DNA of 64,000 nt from Oleispirillum naphthae (GTDB lineage Bacteria; Pseudomonadota; Alphaproteobacteria; Rhodospirillales; Rhodospirillaceae). The notes beneath the pieces are model-generated. The model was not told the origin of the DNA. It was given only the letters and a program-made list of their open reading frames with translations, and ran no database searches. The stretch is taken from assembly GCA_027864655.1 (NCBI GenBank), contig JAQAZG010000002.1, positions 248,001 through 312,000 of the forward strand, read 5' to 3'. Positions within the stretch are counted from its first letter, which is position 1, and each line of letters starts with the position of its first letter. This document shows positions 28,053 through 38,533 of the stretch, one piece after another. The translations under genes and the position numbers were made by a program.

Positions 28053-30269
28053 TCAGCTCCCGTCTGCGCTGCCGGGCGTGAGGATAAGCGCGGCCAAGGG
28101 CGGCAGGGTGACGACGACGGAGCAGGGCTGGCCGTGGGCGGGCGTCGCCGCCGCCGCGACGCCGCCGCCGTTGCCGACGTTGCCGCCGCCGTAGAGGGCG
28201 GAATCGGTGTTGATCGCCTCGACATAGAAGCCGGGAGCGGGCACGCCGACGCGGTAGGTTTCGCGCACCACCGGGGTGAAGTTGATCACCACCACCGCCA
28301 CCGCGCCGCTCTTCGGGTCGCGGCGCAGATAGGCGAGCACGCTCTGCTCCGGGTTGCAGCTGTCGATCCAGGCGAAGCCCGCGGGCTCGAAGTCGGCGGT
28401 GAAGAGGGCGGGGGTGCGGCGGTAGAGCGCGTTCAAGTCGCGCACCACGGCGCGCACGCCGGCGTGCAGCGGGTCCGTGTCGAGGTGCCAGTCCAGGCTC
28501 TTGTCGTGGTCCCACTCCGACAACTGGGCGAATTCGCCGCCCATGAACAGGAGCTTCTTGCCCGGGTGGGTCCACATGAAGGCGAAGTAGGCGCGCAGGT
28601 TGGCGAACTTCTGCCAGTGGTCGCCGGGCATGCGGCCGATCAGCGAGCCCTTGCCGTGCACCACCTCGTCGTGGGACAGCGGCAGCACGAAGTTCTCGTG
28701 ATAGGCGTAGAGCAGGCCGAAGGTGAGGTCGTTGTGGTGGTAGGCGCGGTGCACCGGGTCCTTGCTGATGTAGCGCAGGGTGTCGTGCATCCAGCCCATG
28801 TTCCACTTGAAGCCGAAGCCCAGGCCGCCGAGGTAGGTGGGCCGCGAGACCATCGGCCAGGCGGTGGATTCCTCGGCGACGGTGAAGGCGCCGGGGTGCT
28901 CCTCGTAGACCACCTCGTTCAAGCGCTTGAGGAAGGCGATCGCCTCGAGGTTTTCGTGGCCGCCGAAGGCGTTGGGAATCCACTGGCCGTCCTTGCGGCT
29001 GTAGTTGAGGTAGAGCATCGAGGCCACCGCATCCACCCGGAGGCCGTCGATGTGGAAGTCCTCCAGCCAGAACAGCGCGTTGGCGATGAGGAAGTTGCAA
29101 ACCTCGGCGCGGCCGAAGTTGTAGATCAGGGTGCCCCAGTCCATGTGGCGGCCCTGGCGCGGGTCGGCGTGCTCGTAGAGGTGGGTGCCGTCGAACATCG
29201 CCAGCCCGTGCGCATCGTCGGGGAAGTGGCCGGGCACCCAGTCGAGGATCACCCCGATGCCCGCGGCATGGCAGGCATCGACGAAGGCGCGGAAGTCGTC
29301 CGGCCCGCCGAAGCGGCTGGTCGGCGCGAACAGGCCGATCGGCTGATACCCCCAGGAACCGTCGAAGGGGTATTCGTTGACCGGCAGAAGCTCGATGTGG
29401 GTGAAGCCGAGGTCGCGCACGTAGGGGACCAGGCGCTCCGCCATTTCGCGGTAGGTGAGGTAGCGGTTGCCCTCCTCCGGGCAGCGCTGCCAGGAACCGA
29501 GGTGCGCCTCGTAGATCGCCATCGGCGCATCGAAGGCGTTGGCGTCCTTGCGGCGGGCCATCCACGCGGCGTCGCCCCAGGCGTAGACGCCGCGGCGGAT
29601 CACCCGGCTGGCGGTGTGGGGCGGGGTTTCGCAGGCGAAGGCGAGGGGGTCGGCCTTGAGCGGCAGGAGCTTGCCGTTGGGGCCGAGCAGTTCGAACTTG
29701 TAGACCGCGCCTTCGGTCACGCCGGGGAGGAATATCTCCCACACGCCGCAGCCGGGGTGCAGGCGCATCGGGTGGCGGCGGCCGTCCCAGGCGTTGAAGT
29801 CGCCGACGACGCTGACGCGCCGCGCGTTCGGCGCCCATACCGCGAAGGTGACGCCCGCAATCCCCTCCACCACCGCCGGGTGCGCGCCCAGCTTGTCGAA
29901 CAGGCGGCGATGGCGGCCCTCGGCCATGAGGTGGCGGTCGAGGTCGCCGAGGACGGCGGGGAAGCGGTAGGGGTCGTCGATCTCCCAGGTGTCCTCGCCC
30001 GCGGACAGGCGCAGGCGGTAGGGGGTCTCCGTGCCCGCGGGGGCGGGCAGCAGCGCGGTGAAACCGCCCTTGCCGCAGCTCTCCATGGCGGCGAGCGGCG
30101 CGCCGTCGGGCGCGACGACGAAAGCGCGTTCCGCATCGGGCAGAAAGGCGCGGACGATCACGCCGCCGTCAACGGCATGCGGCCCCAGAAATCCGAAAGG
30201 ATCGTTGTGGGTGGCGTGAAATATCCGGGCGAATCCGGCGGATTCGCCGGGGATGCGGGGATTTCCCAT
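28053..30269 (-). CDS. glgB: 1,4-alpha-glucan branching enzyme
   Basis: GlgB forms the alpha-1,6 branch points of glycogen. The 738 aa product carries an N1 and a CBM48 module ([26 protein letters not shown]), then the GH13 barrel: [27 protein letters not shown] with the nucleophile Asp, [11 protein letters not shown] with the acid Glu, and [14 protein letters not shown]. The full multi-domain length is present. The ATG at 30269 has AGGA at proper spacing; an ATG two codons earlier sits directly on the ribosome site and is less likely. Confidence 0.96.
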   Translation of the reverse strand: MGNPRIPGESAGFARIFHATHNDPFGFLGPHAVDGGVIVRAFLPDAERAFVVAPDGAPLAAMESCGKGGFTALLPAPAGTETPYRLRLSAGEDTWEIDDPYRFPAVLGDLDRHLMAEGRHRRLFDKLGAHPAVVEGIAGVTFAVWAPNARRVSVVGDFNAWDGRRHPMRLHPGCGVWEIFLPGVTEGAVYKFELLGPNGKLLPLKADPLAFACETPPHTASRVIRRGVYAWGDAAWMARRKDANAFDAPMAIYEAHLGSWQRCPEEGNRYLTYREMAERLVPYVRDLGFTHIELLPVNEYPFDGSWGYQPIGLFAPTSRFGGPDDFRAFVDACHAAGIGVILDWVPGHFPDDAHGLAMFDGTHLYEHADPRQGRHMDWGTLIYNFGRAEVCNFLIANALFWLEDFHIDGLRVDAVASMLYLNYSRKDGQWIPNAFGGHENLEAIAFLKRLNEVVYEEHPGAFTVAEESTAWPMVSRPTYLGGLGFGFKWNMGWMHDTLRYISKDPVHRAYHHNDLTFGLLYAYHENFVLPLSHDEVVHGKGSLIGRMPGDHWQKFANLRAYFAFMWTHPGKKLLFMGGEFAQLSEWDHDKSLDWHLDTDPLHAGVRAVVRDLNALYRRTPALFTADFEPAGFAWIDSCNPEQSVLAYLRRDPKSGAVAVVVINFTPVVRETYRVGVPAPGFYVEAINTDSALYGGGNVGNGGGVAAAATPAHGQPCSVVVTLPPLAALILTPGSADGS

Positions 30270-30355
30270 GTCCATCCTTCATGCTGGCAGGGGCCGCGCG
30301 CGCGCCGGGTGCGGGCCTCCGCGCGCGCCGGGGCGGAGGCACCGTGCGGGTGGGT

Positions 30356-30610
30356 CTACTTCGCCGGGGTCTTGGCCTTGGCCGGAGCCTTCGGCTTCGC
30401 GGCAGCCTTGGCAGGAGCCTTCGGTTTTGCCGCGGCCTTGGCCGGAGCCTTCGGTTTTGCGGCGGGTTCCGGCGCAGCCGATGGCGCAAAGTCCAGAATC
30501 TCGCGCTCGGCCTGCAACCAGAAGTCCATATCCTTGCCGGGCTCGCAGCCGTGCTCCTGCCACAAGGCGTAGGCCCGGTTGCGGATCTTGAGTTCGGTAT
30601 GTTCGGTCAT
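30356..30610 (-). CDS. small DUF2934 protein with lysine/alanine/proline repeat tail
   Basis: An 84 aa protein. Residues 5-40 (LKIRNRAYALWQEHGCEPGKDMDFWLQAEREIL) are a DUF2934 motif, a short helical segment found in many proteobacterial small proteins of unknown function. The tail is three exact repeats of AAKPKAPAKA (bases 30374-30463), histone-H1-like in composition. It lies between pgm and glgB on the same strand. A role linked to glycogen is suggested by position only; the tail could also bind DNA or an acidic polymer. Confidence 0.8.
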   Translation of the reverse strand: MTEHTELKIRNRAYALWQEHGCEPGKDMDFWLQAEREILDFAPSAAPEPAAKPKAPAKAAAKPKAPAKAAAKPKAPAKAKTPAK

Positions 30611-30708
30611 GGCGGGCTGGTCCTTGTCTGGAATGGATAAACCAAAACACTCTGGTGCGCCCGGGAGATACCCCCACACAAACCCCCGTCGTCCCGGAAG
30701 GCGCCGCC

Positions 30709-30739
30709 GCGGGCGGGGGCCGTGAAGACCCCCGCCCGC
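30709..30739. terminator. GC-rich hairpin after pgm
   Basis: An 11-bp stem GCGGGCGGGGG (30709-30719) with CCCCCGCCCGC (30729-30739) and a 9-nt loop lies 70 bp after the pgm stop on the minus strand. There is no T run, so intrinsic termination is uncertain. Confidence 0.4.
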
Positions 30740-30808
30740 TCCGCAATCATCCGTCGTGCGCGGAAAAAAATCCAGTCGTTCCTGCCCGCAGCGGTTTATC
30801 GCCGCGGG

Positions 30809-32461
<1,653 letters not shown>

Positions 32462-32546
32462 TCAGCCCCGATTTGGGTGGAGCCATTTTATCCACCGAGA
32501 ATAATCGATTCGCAGGCATCCGTCCATGCCGCCCCGGCGCGGCGTC

Positions 32547-33749
32547 TCAACCCAGGCGCGCAGCGGCGGCGGCCCCGGCGGCACGGCCGAGGGAAAGGCA
32601 GGCGGTGAGCAGGTAGCCGCCGGTGGGAGCCTCCCAGTCCAGCATCTCGCCGGCGCAGAAAACGCCGGGGAGCGCGGTGAGCATCAGGCCGCCGTCCACC
32701 TCGGTCAGCGCCACGCCGCCCGCGGAACTGATCGCCTCCGCCAGCGGGCGGGGCCGCAGGCAGGTCAGAGGCAGCGCCTTGGCGAGGCGCGCCAGCGCGG
32801 CGGGGGAGAGCGCCGCGGCGTCGCGGCGGATTTCGCGCAAGAGCGCGCCGCGCACGCCGCCAAGGCCGCAGCGCGCGAGGTGGGTGGACAGCGACTTCGC
32901 GCCGCGCGGCGCGGCGAGCGCGCGGGCGAGCGCCGCCTCGGCGCGGTCGGGGGCGAGGTCGAGGGTGAGTTCCGCCGTGCCGCCGTTTGCGATGGCGTCG
33001 CGCAGCGGCGCGGAGAGGGCATAGACCGCGCCGCCCTCGATGCCGGTGGCGGTGATCACCGCGGCGCCGCGCACCGCCCGGCCGCAGCAGGAGAAGGTCG
33101 CGGTCGGCAGCGGCGTTCCGGCGAACTTGTCGCGGAAGGGATCGCTCCAGGCGACGTCGAAGCCGCAGTTGGCGGGCCGCCACGGCGAGAACGCGACGCC
33201 GCGCGCGGCGAGCAGGCCGGTCCAGGAGCCGTCGCCGCCGAGGCGCGGCCAGCTTGCGCCGCCGAGCGCCAGCACCACCGCGTCCGCCGCCTTGCGCGCC
33301 GGGCCTTGCGGCGTGGCGAAGGCGGGCGCGCCGGTTTCGTCCCATCCGGTCCAGCGGCAGCGCGGCGAGAACGCCACGCCCAGCCCGGAAAGCCGCGCGA
33401 GCCAGGCGCGCAGCAAGGGCGCGGCCTTCATCGCGCGGGGGAAGACGCGGCGCGAACTGCCGGTGAAGGTGTCCGCCCCCAGGCCGTCGGCCCAGGCGCG
33501 CGCCTCGCCCGGTCCGAAGGCGGCAAGGTAGGGGGCGATCCACGCCCGCGCCGCGCCGTAATGGCCGAGGAAGCTGTCCAGGTCCTCGTCGCGGGTGAGG
33601 TTGAGGCCGCCGATCCCGGCGCGCAGGAACTTGCGCCCCGGCGTCGGCATCGCCTCGCACACCTCCACCGCCGCGCCCGCCGCGGCGAGGGTTTCGGCGG
33701 CCATCAATCCGGCGGGGCCGCCGCCGACGATGAGGGCGCTCCGGGTCAT
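32547..33749 (-). CDS. HI0933-type FAD-dependent oxidoreductase (TIGR03862-like)
   Basis: A 400 aa flavoprotein. The FAD loop is ALIVGGGPAGLMAAETLAAAGA at the N-terminus. GRKFLRAGIGGLNLTRDED follows, the group-specific version of the HI0933/YhiN motif, and the C-terminus has GVFCAGEMLDWEAPTGGYLLTACLSLGRAAG. The reaction is not known for this family; some relatives act on aromatic or tRNA substrates. Its ATG overlaps the nhaA stop by 4 bp, so it is co-translated with the antiporter. Confidence 0.88.
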   Translation of the reverse strand: MTRSALIVGGGPAGLMAAETLAAAGAAVEVCEAMPTPGRKFLRAGIGGLNLTRDEDLDSFLGHYGAARAWIAPYLAAFGPGEARAWADGLGADTFTGSSRRVFPRAMKAAPLLRAWLARLSGLGVAFSPRCRWTGWDETGAPAFATPQGPARKAADAVVLALGGASWPRLGGDGSWTGLLAARGVAFSPWRPANCGFDVAWSDPFRDKFAGTPLPTATFSCCGRAVRGAAVITATGIEGGAVYALSAPLRDAIANGGTAELTLDLAPDRAEAALARALAAPRGAKSLSTHLARCGLGGVRGALLREIRRDAAALSPAALARLAKALPLTCLRPRPLAEAISSAGGVALTEVDGGLMLTALPGVFCAGEMLDWEAPTGGYLLTACLSLGRAAGAAAAARLG

Positions 33750-34927
33750 TCTGCGGGGGCGGCCCCCGTCCGGCGGACCGGCAGCAGGCGCAGCCACGCG
33801 AAACCGAGCGCTGCGGAGGCGAAGCTGCCGCCGAGCACCCCCATGCGCACCGCACCGGCGTGCGCCGGGTCGGCGAAGGCGAGCATGCCGATGAACAGGC
33901 TCATGGTGAAGCCGATGCCGGTGATCAGCGAGACGCCGTACATGGCGCGCCAGGTCACCCCCTCCGGCAGTCCGGCGAGGCCGGTGCGCACCGCCAGCCA
34001 CGATGCGCCCATCACCCCCGCCTGCTTGCCGAGGAAGAGGCCGAGGCCGATGCCGAGGGTGAGCGGCGAGAGGAGATCGGCCAGGCCGACGCCGGCAAGC
34101 GGCACTCCGGCGTTGGCGAAGGCGAACACCGGCATGATGAAGAAGTTGACCCAGCCGTGCAGCCGGTGCTCCAGGCGTTCGAGGGGGGAGGGGTCCTCCG
34201 GCGCGTGGCCGCGCGCCGGAATCGCCAGCGCGACGACGACGCCCGCAAGCGTGGCGTGCACGCCGGACTTCAGCACCGCCACCCACAGCACCGCGCCGAC
34301 CAGGGCATAGGGGGTGAGGCGGGTGACGTGCAGGCGGTTCAAGGCGGCGAGCAGGACGATGCACGCCGCGGCGACGGAAAGCGCCACGGTGGAGAGACCG
34401 GCGGTGTAGAACAGCGCGATGATGACGATCGCGCCCAAGTCGTCGATCACCGCGAGCGCCATCAGGAAGATCTTCAGCCCCGGCGGCACCCGCGGCCCGA
34501 GGAGGGCGAGCACGCCGATGGCGAAGGCGATGTCGGTGGCGGTGGGGATCGCCCAGCCCCCGAGGTTTTCCGGCGAGCCCAGGTTGAACAGGACGAACAC
34601 CAGGGCGGGCGCGCCCATGCCGCCCACCGCGGCGATGACGGGCAGCGCCGCGCGCCGCGGCGAGGAGAGGCGGCCGACCAGGATCTCCCGCTTGATCTCC
34701 AGCCCGACGAGCACGAAGAACAGCGCCATCAGGCCGTCGTTGATCCACAGCAGCAGCGGCTTGTCCAGCCCGGCCTCGCCCAGGCGCACCGAGAACGGCG
34801 TGGCGAGCAGCGCATCGTAGAGCGGCGCGAAGGCCGAATTGTCGAGGAAAATCGCAAGCGCGGCGGCAAGCAGCAGCAACAGGCCCCCGGCGGCGTCGGG
34901 GTCGAGGGAGAAAATGCGGCGGGACAT
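33746..34927 (-). CDS. nhaA: Na+/H+ antiporter NhaA
   Basis: A 393 aa inner-membrane antiporter exchanging Na+ for protons, used in sodium and alkaline pH tolerance. It has about 12 membrane segments. The ion-binding Asp pair is in MALAVIDDLGAIVIIALFYT, matching Asp163/164 of E. coli NhaA, and the GGWAIPTATDIAFAIGVLALLG block with the TATD motif is present. The C-terminal SLITGIGFTMSLFIGMLAF segment is standard. The downstream flavoprotein gene overlaps its stop. Confidence 0.95.
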   Translation of the reverse strand: MSRRIFSLDPDAAGGLLLLLAAALAIFLDNSAFAPLYDALLATPFSVRLGEAGLDKPLLLWINDGLMALFFVLVGLEIKREILVGRLSSPRRAALPVIAAVGGMGAPALVFVLFNLGSPENLGGWAIPTATDIAFAIGVLALLGPRVPPGLKIFLMALAVIDDLGAIVIIALFYTAGLSTVALSVAAACIVLLAALNRLHVTRLTPYALVGAVLWVAVLKSGVHATLAGVVVALAIPARGHAPEDPSPLERLEHRLHGWVNFFIMPVFAFANAGVPLAGVGLADLLSPLTLGIGLGLFLGKQAGVMGASWLAVRTGLAGLPEGVTWRAMYGVSLITGIGFTMSLFIGMLAFADPAHAGAVRMGVLGGSFASAALGFAWLRLLPVRRTGAAPAE

Positions 34928-35044
34928 GGCGGCGGTCCTTCTGGGCGAGGGTCGGGAAAGGGCACGCGTCGCGGGTGCGGCGGGAAAAACCGGTGCCTTC
35001 CATATAGGGGAAAGGCCCGGTTTTTCACCAGGGGATTCGGCGGA

Positions 35045-35998
35045 TCAGGAGGCGCGGCAGCGCCGCCGGAAGGGCAGGCGGGCGAAGAGCTCCTTGGGCA
35101 GCGACAGCGAGGCGACGCCGCCGATGGTCACGGCGAAGCCTGCGGCCTGGATCGGCGAGAGGGTCTCGCCGAGAATCGCCCAGGCGGCGATGGCGGTGAC
35201 CACCGGGCCGGACAGGGTGAGCAGCGAGGCGCGCACCGCGCCGACGCGGCGGATGCCCTCGAACAGCAGGAAGAACGGAATCACCGTGCAGGCGATGGCG
35301 TTGACCACGCCCCAGACCACGCCCTCCGCCGGATAGGTGAGGGCGGAAAAGCCCGGCGTGACGCCGATCAGGGTGACCATGGCGGCAAGCGTGATGGTGT
35401 TGGAGGAGGCGGTGAAGCGCGCCGAGCCGATCTCCTTCATGATCCGCTGGCTGGCGGTGAGGTAGATCGCATAGGTGACGGCGGAGGCGAACGCCCAGCA
35501 CATCCCGTGCACCTGCGTCGGCGTGAGCGCGGCGAACCCCTTGGGCAGCGCCACCATCGCCACCCCGGCATAGGTGACGGCGAAGGTGAGGATGTCGCGC
35601 AGGCCCGGCGGCCGGCGTTCCAGCGCCGCGTTGAGCAGGATCACCACCACCGGGAAGGTGAACAGCACCAGGCGCGAGGTGCCCGCCGGGATCAGCGAGA
35701 TCGCGGTGAGGTCGGTGTAGGCGGCCATGAAGAAGGCGAGTCCGGTCATGCAGCTCTTCAGCCACTGGGCGCGGGTGAGGCCGAGGCCGCCCTTCACCAG
35801 CCAGTGCGCCCCCAGCCAGAACAGCGGCACCGCCACGGCGAAGCGGATCACCAGGAAGGCGGAAACCCCCATGCCGGTGGCGTAGGCGAGCTTGGCGACG
35901 ATGCCCTTGAAGGAGAAGGCCAGGGTGGCGGCGAGAACCGCAGCCGTGGCGCCGGAGGCATCGTCGTCATCGGCGGAAGGCGACAGGAAAAACGACAC
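35045..35998 (-). CDS. EamA-family (DMT) transporter
   Basis: A 317 aa inner-membrane protein with ten hydrophobic segments arranged as two EamA repeats. GIVAKLAYATGMGVSAFLVIRFAVAVPLFWLG opens the first repeat, and ASAVTYAIYLTASQRIMKEIG begins the second. C-terminal VVTAIAAWAILGETLSPIQAAGFAVTIGGV is characteristic. Members export amino acids, metabolites or drugs; the substrate is unknown. It is divergent from a LysR regulator 109 bp away, which is the obvious candidate to control it. Confidence 0.9.
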   Translation of the reverse strand: MSFFLSPSADDDDASGATAAVLAATLAFSFKGIVAKLAYATGMGVSAFLVIRFAVAVPLFWLGAHWLVKGGLGLTRAQWLKSCMTGLAFFMAAYTDLTAISLIPAGTSRLVLFTFPVVVILLNAALERRPPGLRDILTFAVTYAGVAMVALPKGFAALTPTQVHGMCWAFASAVTYAIYLTASQRIMKEIGSARFTASSNTITLAAMVTLIGVTPGFSALTYPAEGVVWGVVNAIACTVIPFFLLFEGIRRVGAVRASLLTLSGPVVTAIAAWAILGETLSPIQAAGFAVTIGGVASLSLPKELFARLPFRRRCRAS

Positions 35999-36076
35999 GG
36001 ATCGTATACTCCCAACAACGACCGTTCCGATGTAGCGCGTTTTCCGCTATCCATCGATGCATAATTCGTTCTATCA

Positions 36077-36097
36077 GATATCAGGAAAACTGATATC
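36077..36097. promoter_or_regulatory. palindrome between the EamA and LysR genes
   Basis: Perfect 8-bp arms GATATCAG (36077-36084) and CTGATATC (36090-36097) are separated by five bases, 10 bp before the LysR ATG. LysR proteins commonly bind such dyads near their own start and control the divergent gene. Confidence 0.55.
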
Positions 36098-36107
36098 GGA
36101 GCCGCCC

Positions 36108-37019
36108 ATGGACCTCCGCCAGTTGCGCAGCTTCGTGCACGTCGTGGAAACCGGCAGCCTCAGCCGCGCCGCGGCGCGGGTGCATCTCTCCCAACCCGCC
36201 CTGACGCGGCAGATCCGCCTGCTGGAAGAGGAAGTGGGCTCCGCGCTGCTGTTGCGCACCGGGCGCGGCGTGCGGCCCACCCCGGCGGGGCTGGAACTGG
36301 AGTCCCGGGCGCGCCGCCTGCTCGCCGATTTCGAGGCGCTGCGCGCCGACATGCTGGCGCGCGCCGCCGAGGTTGCGGGCACCGTGCGCCTGGCGTTCGC
36401 GCCGAGCATCGGCGCGGCCTACGGCGGCGCGATCCTCGAACGCTTCCTCGCGGCGCACCCGGCGGTGAAGGTGGAGGCGATCACCGTGTTGAGCGTCACC
36501 GCGCGCGATGCGCTGCTGCGCGGCCGCCTCGACCTCGGGGTGATCTTCCCCGACATGACCGGGCCGAGCCTGCGCACCGAACCCCTGTGGTCCGAGACCC
36601 TCTCCTTCGTCGCGCCCAACCGCCCGCCGTGGAGCGGCCGTACCGAAATCACTCTCGCCGAGGCGCTGGAGCAGCCCCTGGTGCTGCCCTCCGCCGGGCA
36701 CGGTCTGCGCGCCGCGGTGGAGAACGCGGCGGTGGCGCAGGGGCTCTCCGTCCGCGTGCCGGTGGAGCTCGCCTCGATGAACCTGCAACTCGACCTGGTG
36801 GCGCGCGGCATGGGCTGCTCGGTGTTCCCGCGCCCCGCCTGCCACCTCGGCGAGGCGGCGGGCGCGCTCAAGGTGCTGCGCTTCTCCGATGCGGAGATGC
36901 GCCGCCAGGCGGTGCTCGCCTGGGCGCGCGACTACCCGCTCTCCCGCGCCGCCCTGGCGCTTGCCGACGTGGTGCGCGGCTGGGCCGACTGGCTCCCCGG
37001 GGCGGGGGTGAAAAGCTAA
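36108..37019 (+). CDS. LysR-family transcriptional regulator
   Basis: A 303 aa regulator. The N-terminal winged helix (MDLRQLRSFVHVVETGSLSRAAARVHLSQPALTRQIRLLEEEVG) is canonical LysR, and the C-terminal periplasmic-binding-like fold (residues 90-295) is the effector domain. It resembles the Nac/CynR branch more than CbbR, so it is unlikely to control the RuBisCO genes. The ATG at 36108 starts the conserved MDLRQL sequence; an ATG at 36057 is upstream of the palindrome and rejected. It probably regulates the divergent EamA gene. Confidence 0.9.
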   Translation: MDLRQLRSFVHVVETGSLSRAAARVHLSQPALTRQIRLLEEEVGSALLLRTGRGVRPTPAGLELESRARRLLADFEALRADMLARAAEVAGTVRLAFAPSIGAAYGGAILERFLAAHPAVKVEAITVLSVTARDALLRGRLDLGVIFPDMTGPSLRTEPLWSETLSFVAPNRPPWSGRTEITLAEALEQPLVLPSAGHGLRAAVENAAVAQGLSVRVPVELASMNLQLDLVARGMGCSVFPRPACHLGEAAGALKVLRFSDAEMRRQAVLAWARDYPLSRAALALADVVRGWADWLPGAGVKS

Positions 37020-37180
37020 AACTTCGCGGGGGACCTTGGGCCCCCCGCACCCCCCATAACTTTTTTCGCCGCGCAGCGGCTATCAACCGTCACGCAGCGT
37101 GATGGTTCTCTCGCGCTACGCGCAAAAACCCAAAGTTATGGGGTGCGCGAGGGGACCGAGTCCCCTCGCGAAGTTGTTTC
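37020..37180. repeat. palindromic intergenic element, best-preserved copy
   Basis: The left arm starts right at the LysR stop: ACTTCGCGGGGG with CCCCCCGC, ACCCCCCATAACTTTTTT, then CGCCGCGCAGCGGC. The right arm is its inverse: CGCGCTACGCGCAAAAACCC, AAAGTTATGGGG, then GCGAGGGGAC-CGA-GTCCCCTCGC and GAAGTT. The short interior (ATCAACCGTCACGCAGCGTG) contains its own small dyad. The whole unit is one large imperfect palindrome between convergent genes. It resembles REP/BIME-type elements but is longer. Confidence 0.75.
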
Positions 37181-37191
37181 TTTCGCGGGGC

Positions 37192-37608
37192 CTAGACGGA
37201 ACCGTGTTCGCCGGGGAAGGCGGGGACGTCCGGCTCCACCAGATGCCAGGGCGGCGCGGAGCGCATCCAGATGTGGAGCCGGCGTTGGAACGCCGCGGGG
37301 TCGTCGAAGCTGCCCGCCATCACGAACAGCAGGTCCGGGCTGCTCTCGCTGCCGGAGAACAGCGGTGCGCCGCACACCGGGCAGAAGGCGCGCCAGATCG
37401 CCGCGCCGGAATCGGCGGTGGAGCGGTAGACGGTCTCGGCGCCGGAGAGTTTGGTGAAGGCGGCGGCGGGAACCACCACGAAGTCGGCCTCCGCGCCGCC
37501 GCTCACGTGCCGGCAGTCGCGGCAGTGGCAGGCGACGCCGGAGAGCGGGTCGGCATCGATGCGGAAGCGCACCGCGCCGCACAGGCAGCCTCCGGTCCAG
37601 GCGGGCAT
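37192..37608 (-). CDS. GFA family protein (glutathione-dependent formaldehyde-activating fold)
   Basis: A 138 aa zinc protein of the GFA/CENP-V family. The metal ligands are visible as GGCLCGAVRF (residues 6-15), CHCRDCRH (27-34) and FCPVCGAPLF near residue 75. A few members bind glutathione-formaldehyde adducts, but most have unproven roles, so an enzymatic name is not given. It begins 13 bp after the cbbP stop on the same strand and is probably co-transcribed with cbbM-cbbP, which may be accidental. Confidence 0.9.
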   Translation of the reverse strand: MPAWTGGCLCGAVRFRIDADPLSGVACHCRDCRHVSGGAEADFVVVPAAAFTKLSGAETVYRSTADSGAAIWRAFCPVCGAPLFSGSESSPDLLFVMAGSFDDPAAFQRRLHIWMRSAPPWHLVEPDVPAFPGEHGSV

Positions 37609-37621
37609 GGCGGTTCCTCCC

Positions 37622-38512
37622 TCAGTGGATCAGGCAGTAGCGGTCGGCCATGACGCGCCGCAGGATCGGCGTGATGATCAGCTCCATGGCCAGCCGGGTC
37701 TTGCCGCCGGGCACCACGATGGTGTTGCGCCGCGTCATCCACGAGCCTTGCAGCATTTGCAGCAGATAGGGGAAATCGACGCGGATGAGGTCCGGCTGGC
37801 GGAAGCGGATCACCGTCAGGGTTTCGTCGGTATCCGGGATGTCGCGGGCGATCAGCGGGTTCGAGGTATCGACGACCGGCACCCGCTGGAAGTTGATGTC
37901 GGTGAGTTCGAACTGCGGGACGACGTAGCGCACGTAGTCGTCCATGCGGCGCAGGATGGTGTCCACCACCGCCTCCTCGGAATAGCCGCGGATGCAGGTG
38001 TCGCGGTGGATCTTCTGAATCCATTCGAGGTTGATCACCGGCGCGACGCCGACCTTGAGGTCCACGTACTGGGTGAAGTCGAGGCCGTCGGTGCGCAGGC
38101 AGCCGTGCAGGCCCTCGTAGAGCAGCACCTCGGTATCGGGCGCGACATCGACCCAGGGGGAGAAGTCTCCCGCCTTCAGCCCGGCGTCGGCGAAGGGCCG
38201 CGCCTCGCGCTCGTTGTGGAGATAGCGGCGGTAGCGCCCCTTGCCTTCTTTCGCATAGTCGGAGAACAGGGCCTCGAGTTCCGGCCAGAGGTTGCCGTGC
38301 GGGCCGAAGTGGCTGATGCGCTTGCCTGCGGCGTCCGCCTCGCGGATGCGCAGGCGCATCTCGGCGCGGGTGTAGCGGTGGAAGCCGTCGCCCTCGACGA
38401 TCGTCGCGGTGATGCTCTCGCGGCGGAACATGTGCTCGAAGGCCTCGCGCACCGTGCTGGTCCCCGCGCCCGAGGACCCGGTGACGGCGATGATCGGAAA
38501 TCTGCGCGACAT
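37622..38512 (-). CDS. cbbP: phosphoribulokinase
   Basis: CbbP phosphorylates ribulose-5-phosphate to ribulose-1,5-bisphosphate, the substrate of RuBisCO. The 296 aa product is the proteobacterial (class I) type. The P-loop is IAVTGSSGAGTSTVREAFEH. The catalytic region has VEGDGFHRYTRAEM, with the base Asp, and the substrate segment HFGPHGNLWPELEALF; VLLYEGLHGCL and IQKIHRDTCIRGYS follow. It lies 21 bp downstream of cbbM in the same direction, forming a minimal Calvin-cycle operon. Confidence 0.96.
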   Translation of the reverse strand: MSRRFPIIAVTGSSGAGTSTVREAFEHMFRRESITATIVEGDGFHRYTRAEMRLRIREADAAGKRISHFGPHGNLWPELEALFSDYAKEGKGRYRRYLHNEREARPFADAGLKAGDFSPWVDVAPDTEVLLYEGLHGCLRTDGLDFTQYVDLKVGVAPVINLEWIQKIHRDTCIRGYSEEAVVDTILRRMDDYVRYVVPQFELTDINFQRVPVVDTSNPLIARDIPDTDETLTVIRFRQPDLIRVDFPYLLQMLQGSWMTRRNTIVVPGGKTRLAMELIITPILRRVMADRYCLIH

Positions 38513-38533
38513 GATCTTCTGCCTTCCTGCTGC

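Noticed and set aside
36108-37019. LysR gene as CbbR of the RuBisCO operon
   Set aside because: It is 0.6 kb beyond the 3' end of the cbb genes, is divergent from an EamA gene with a palindrome between, and its N-terminal sequence is not CbbR-like.
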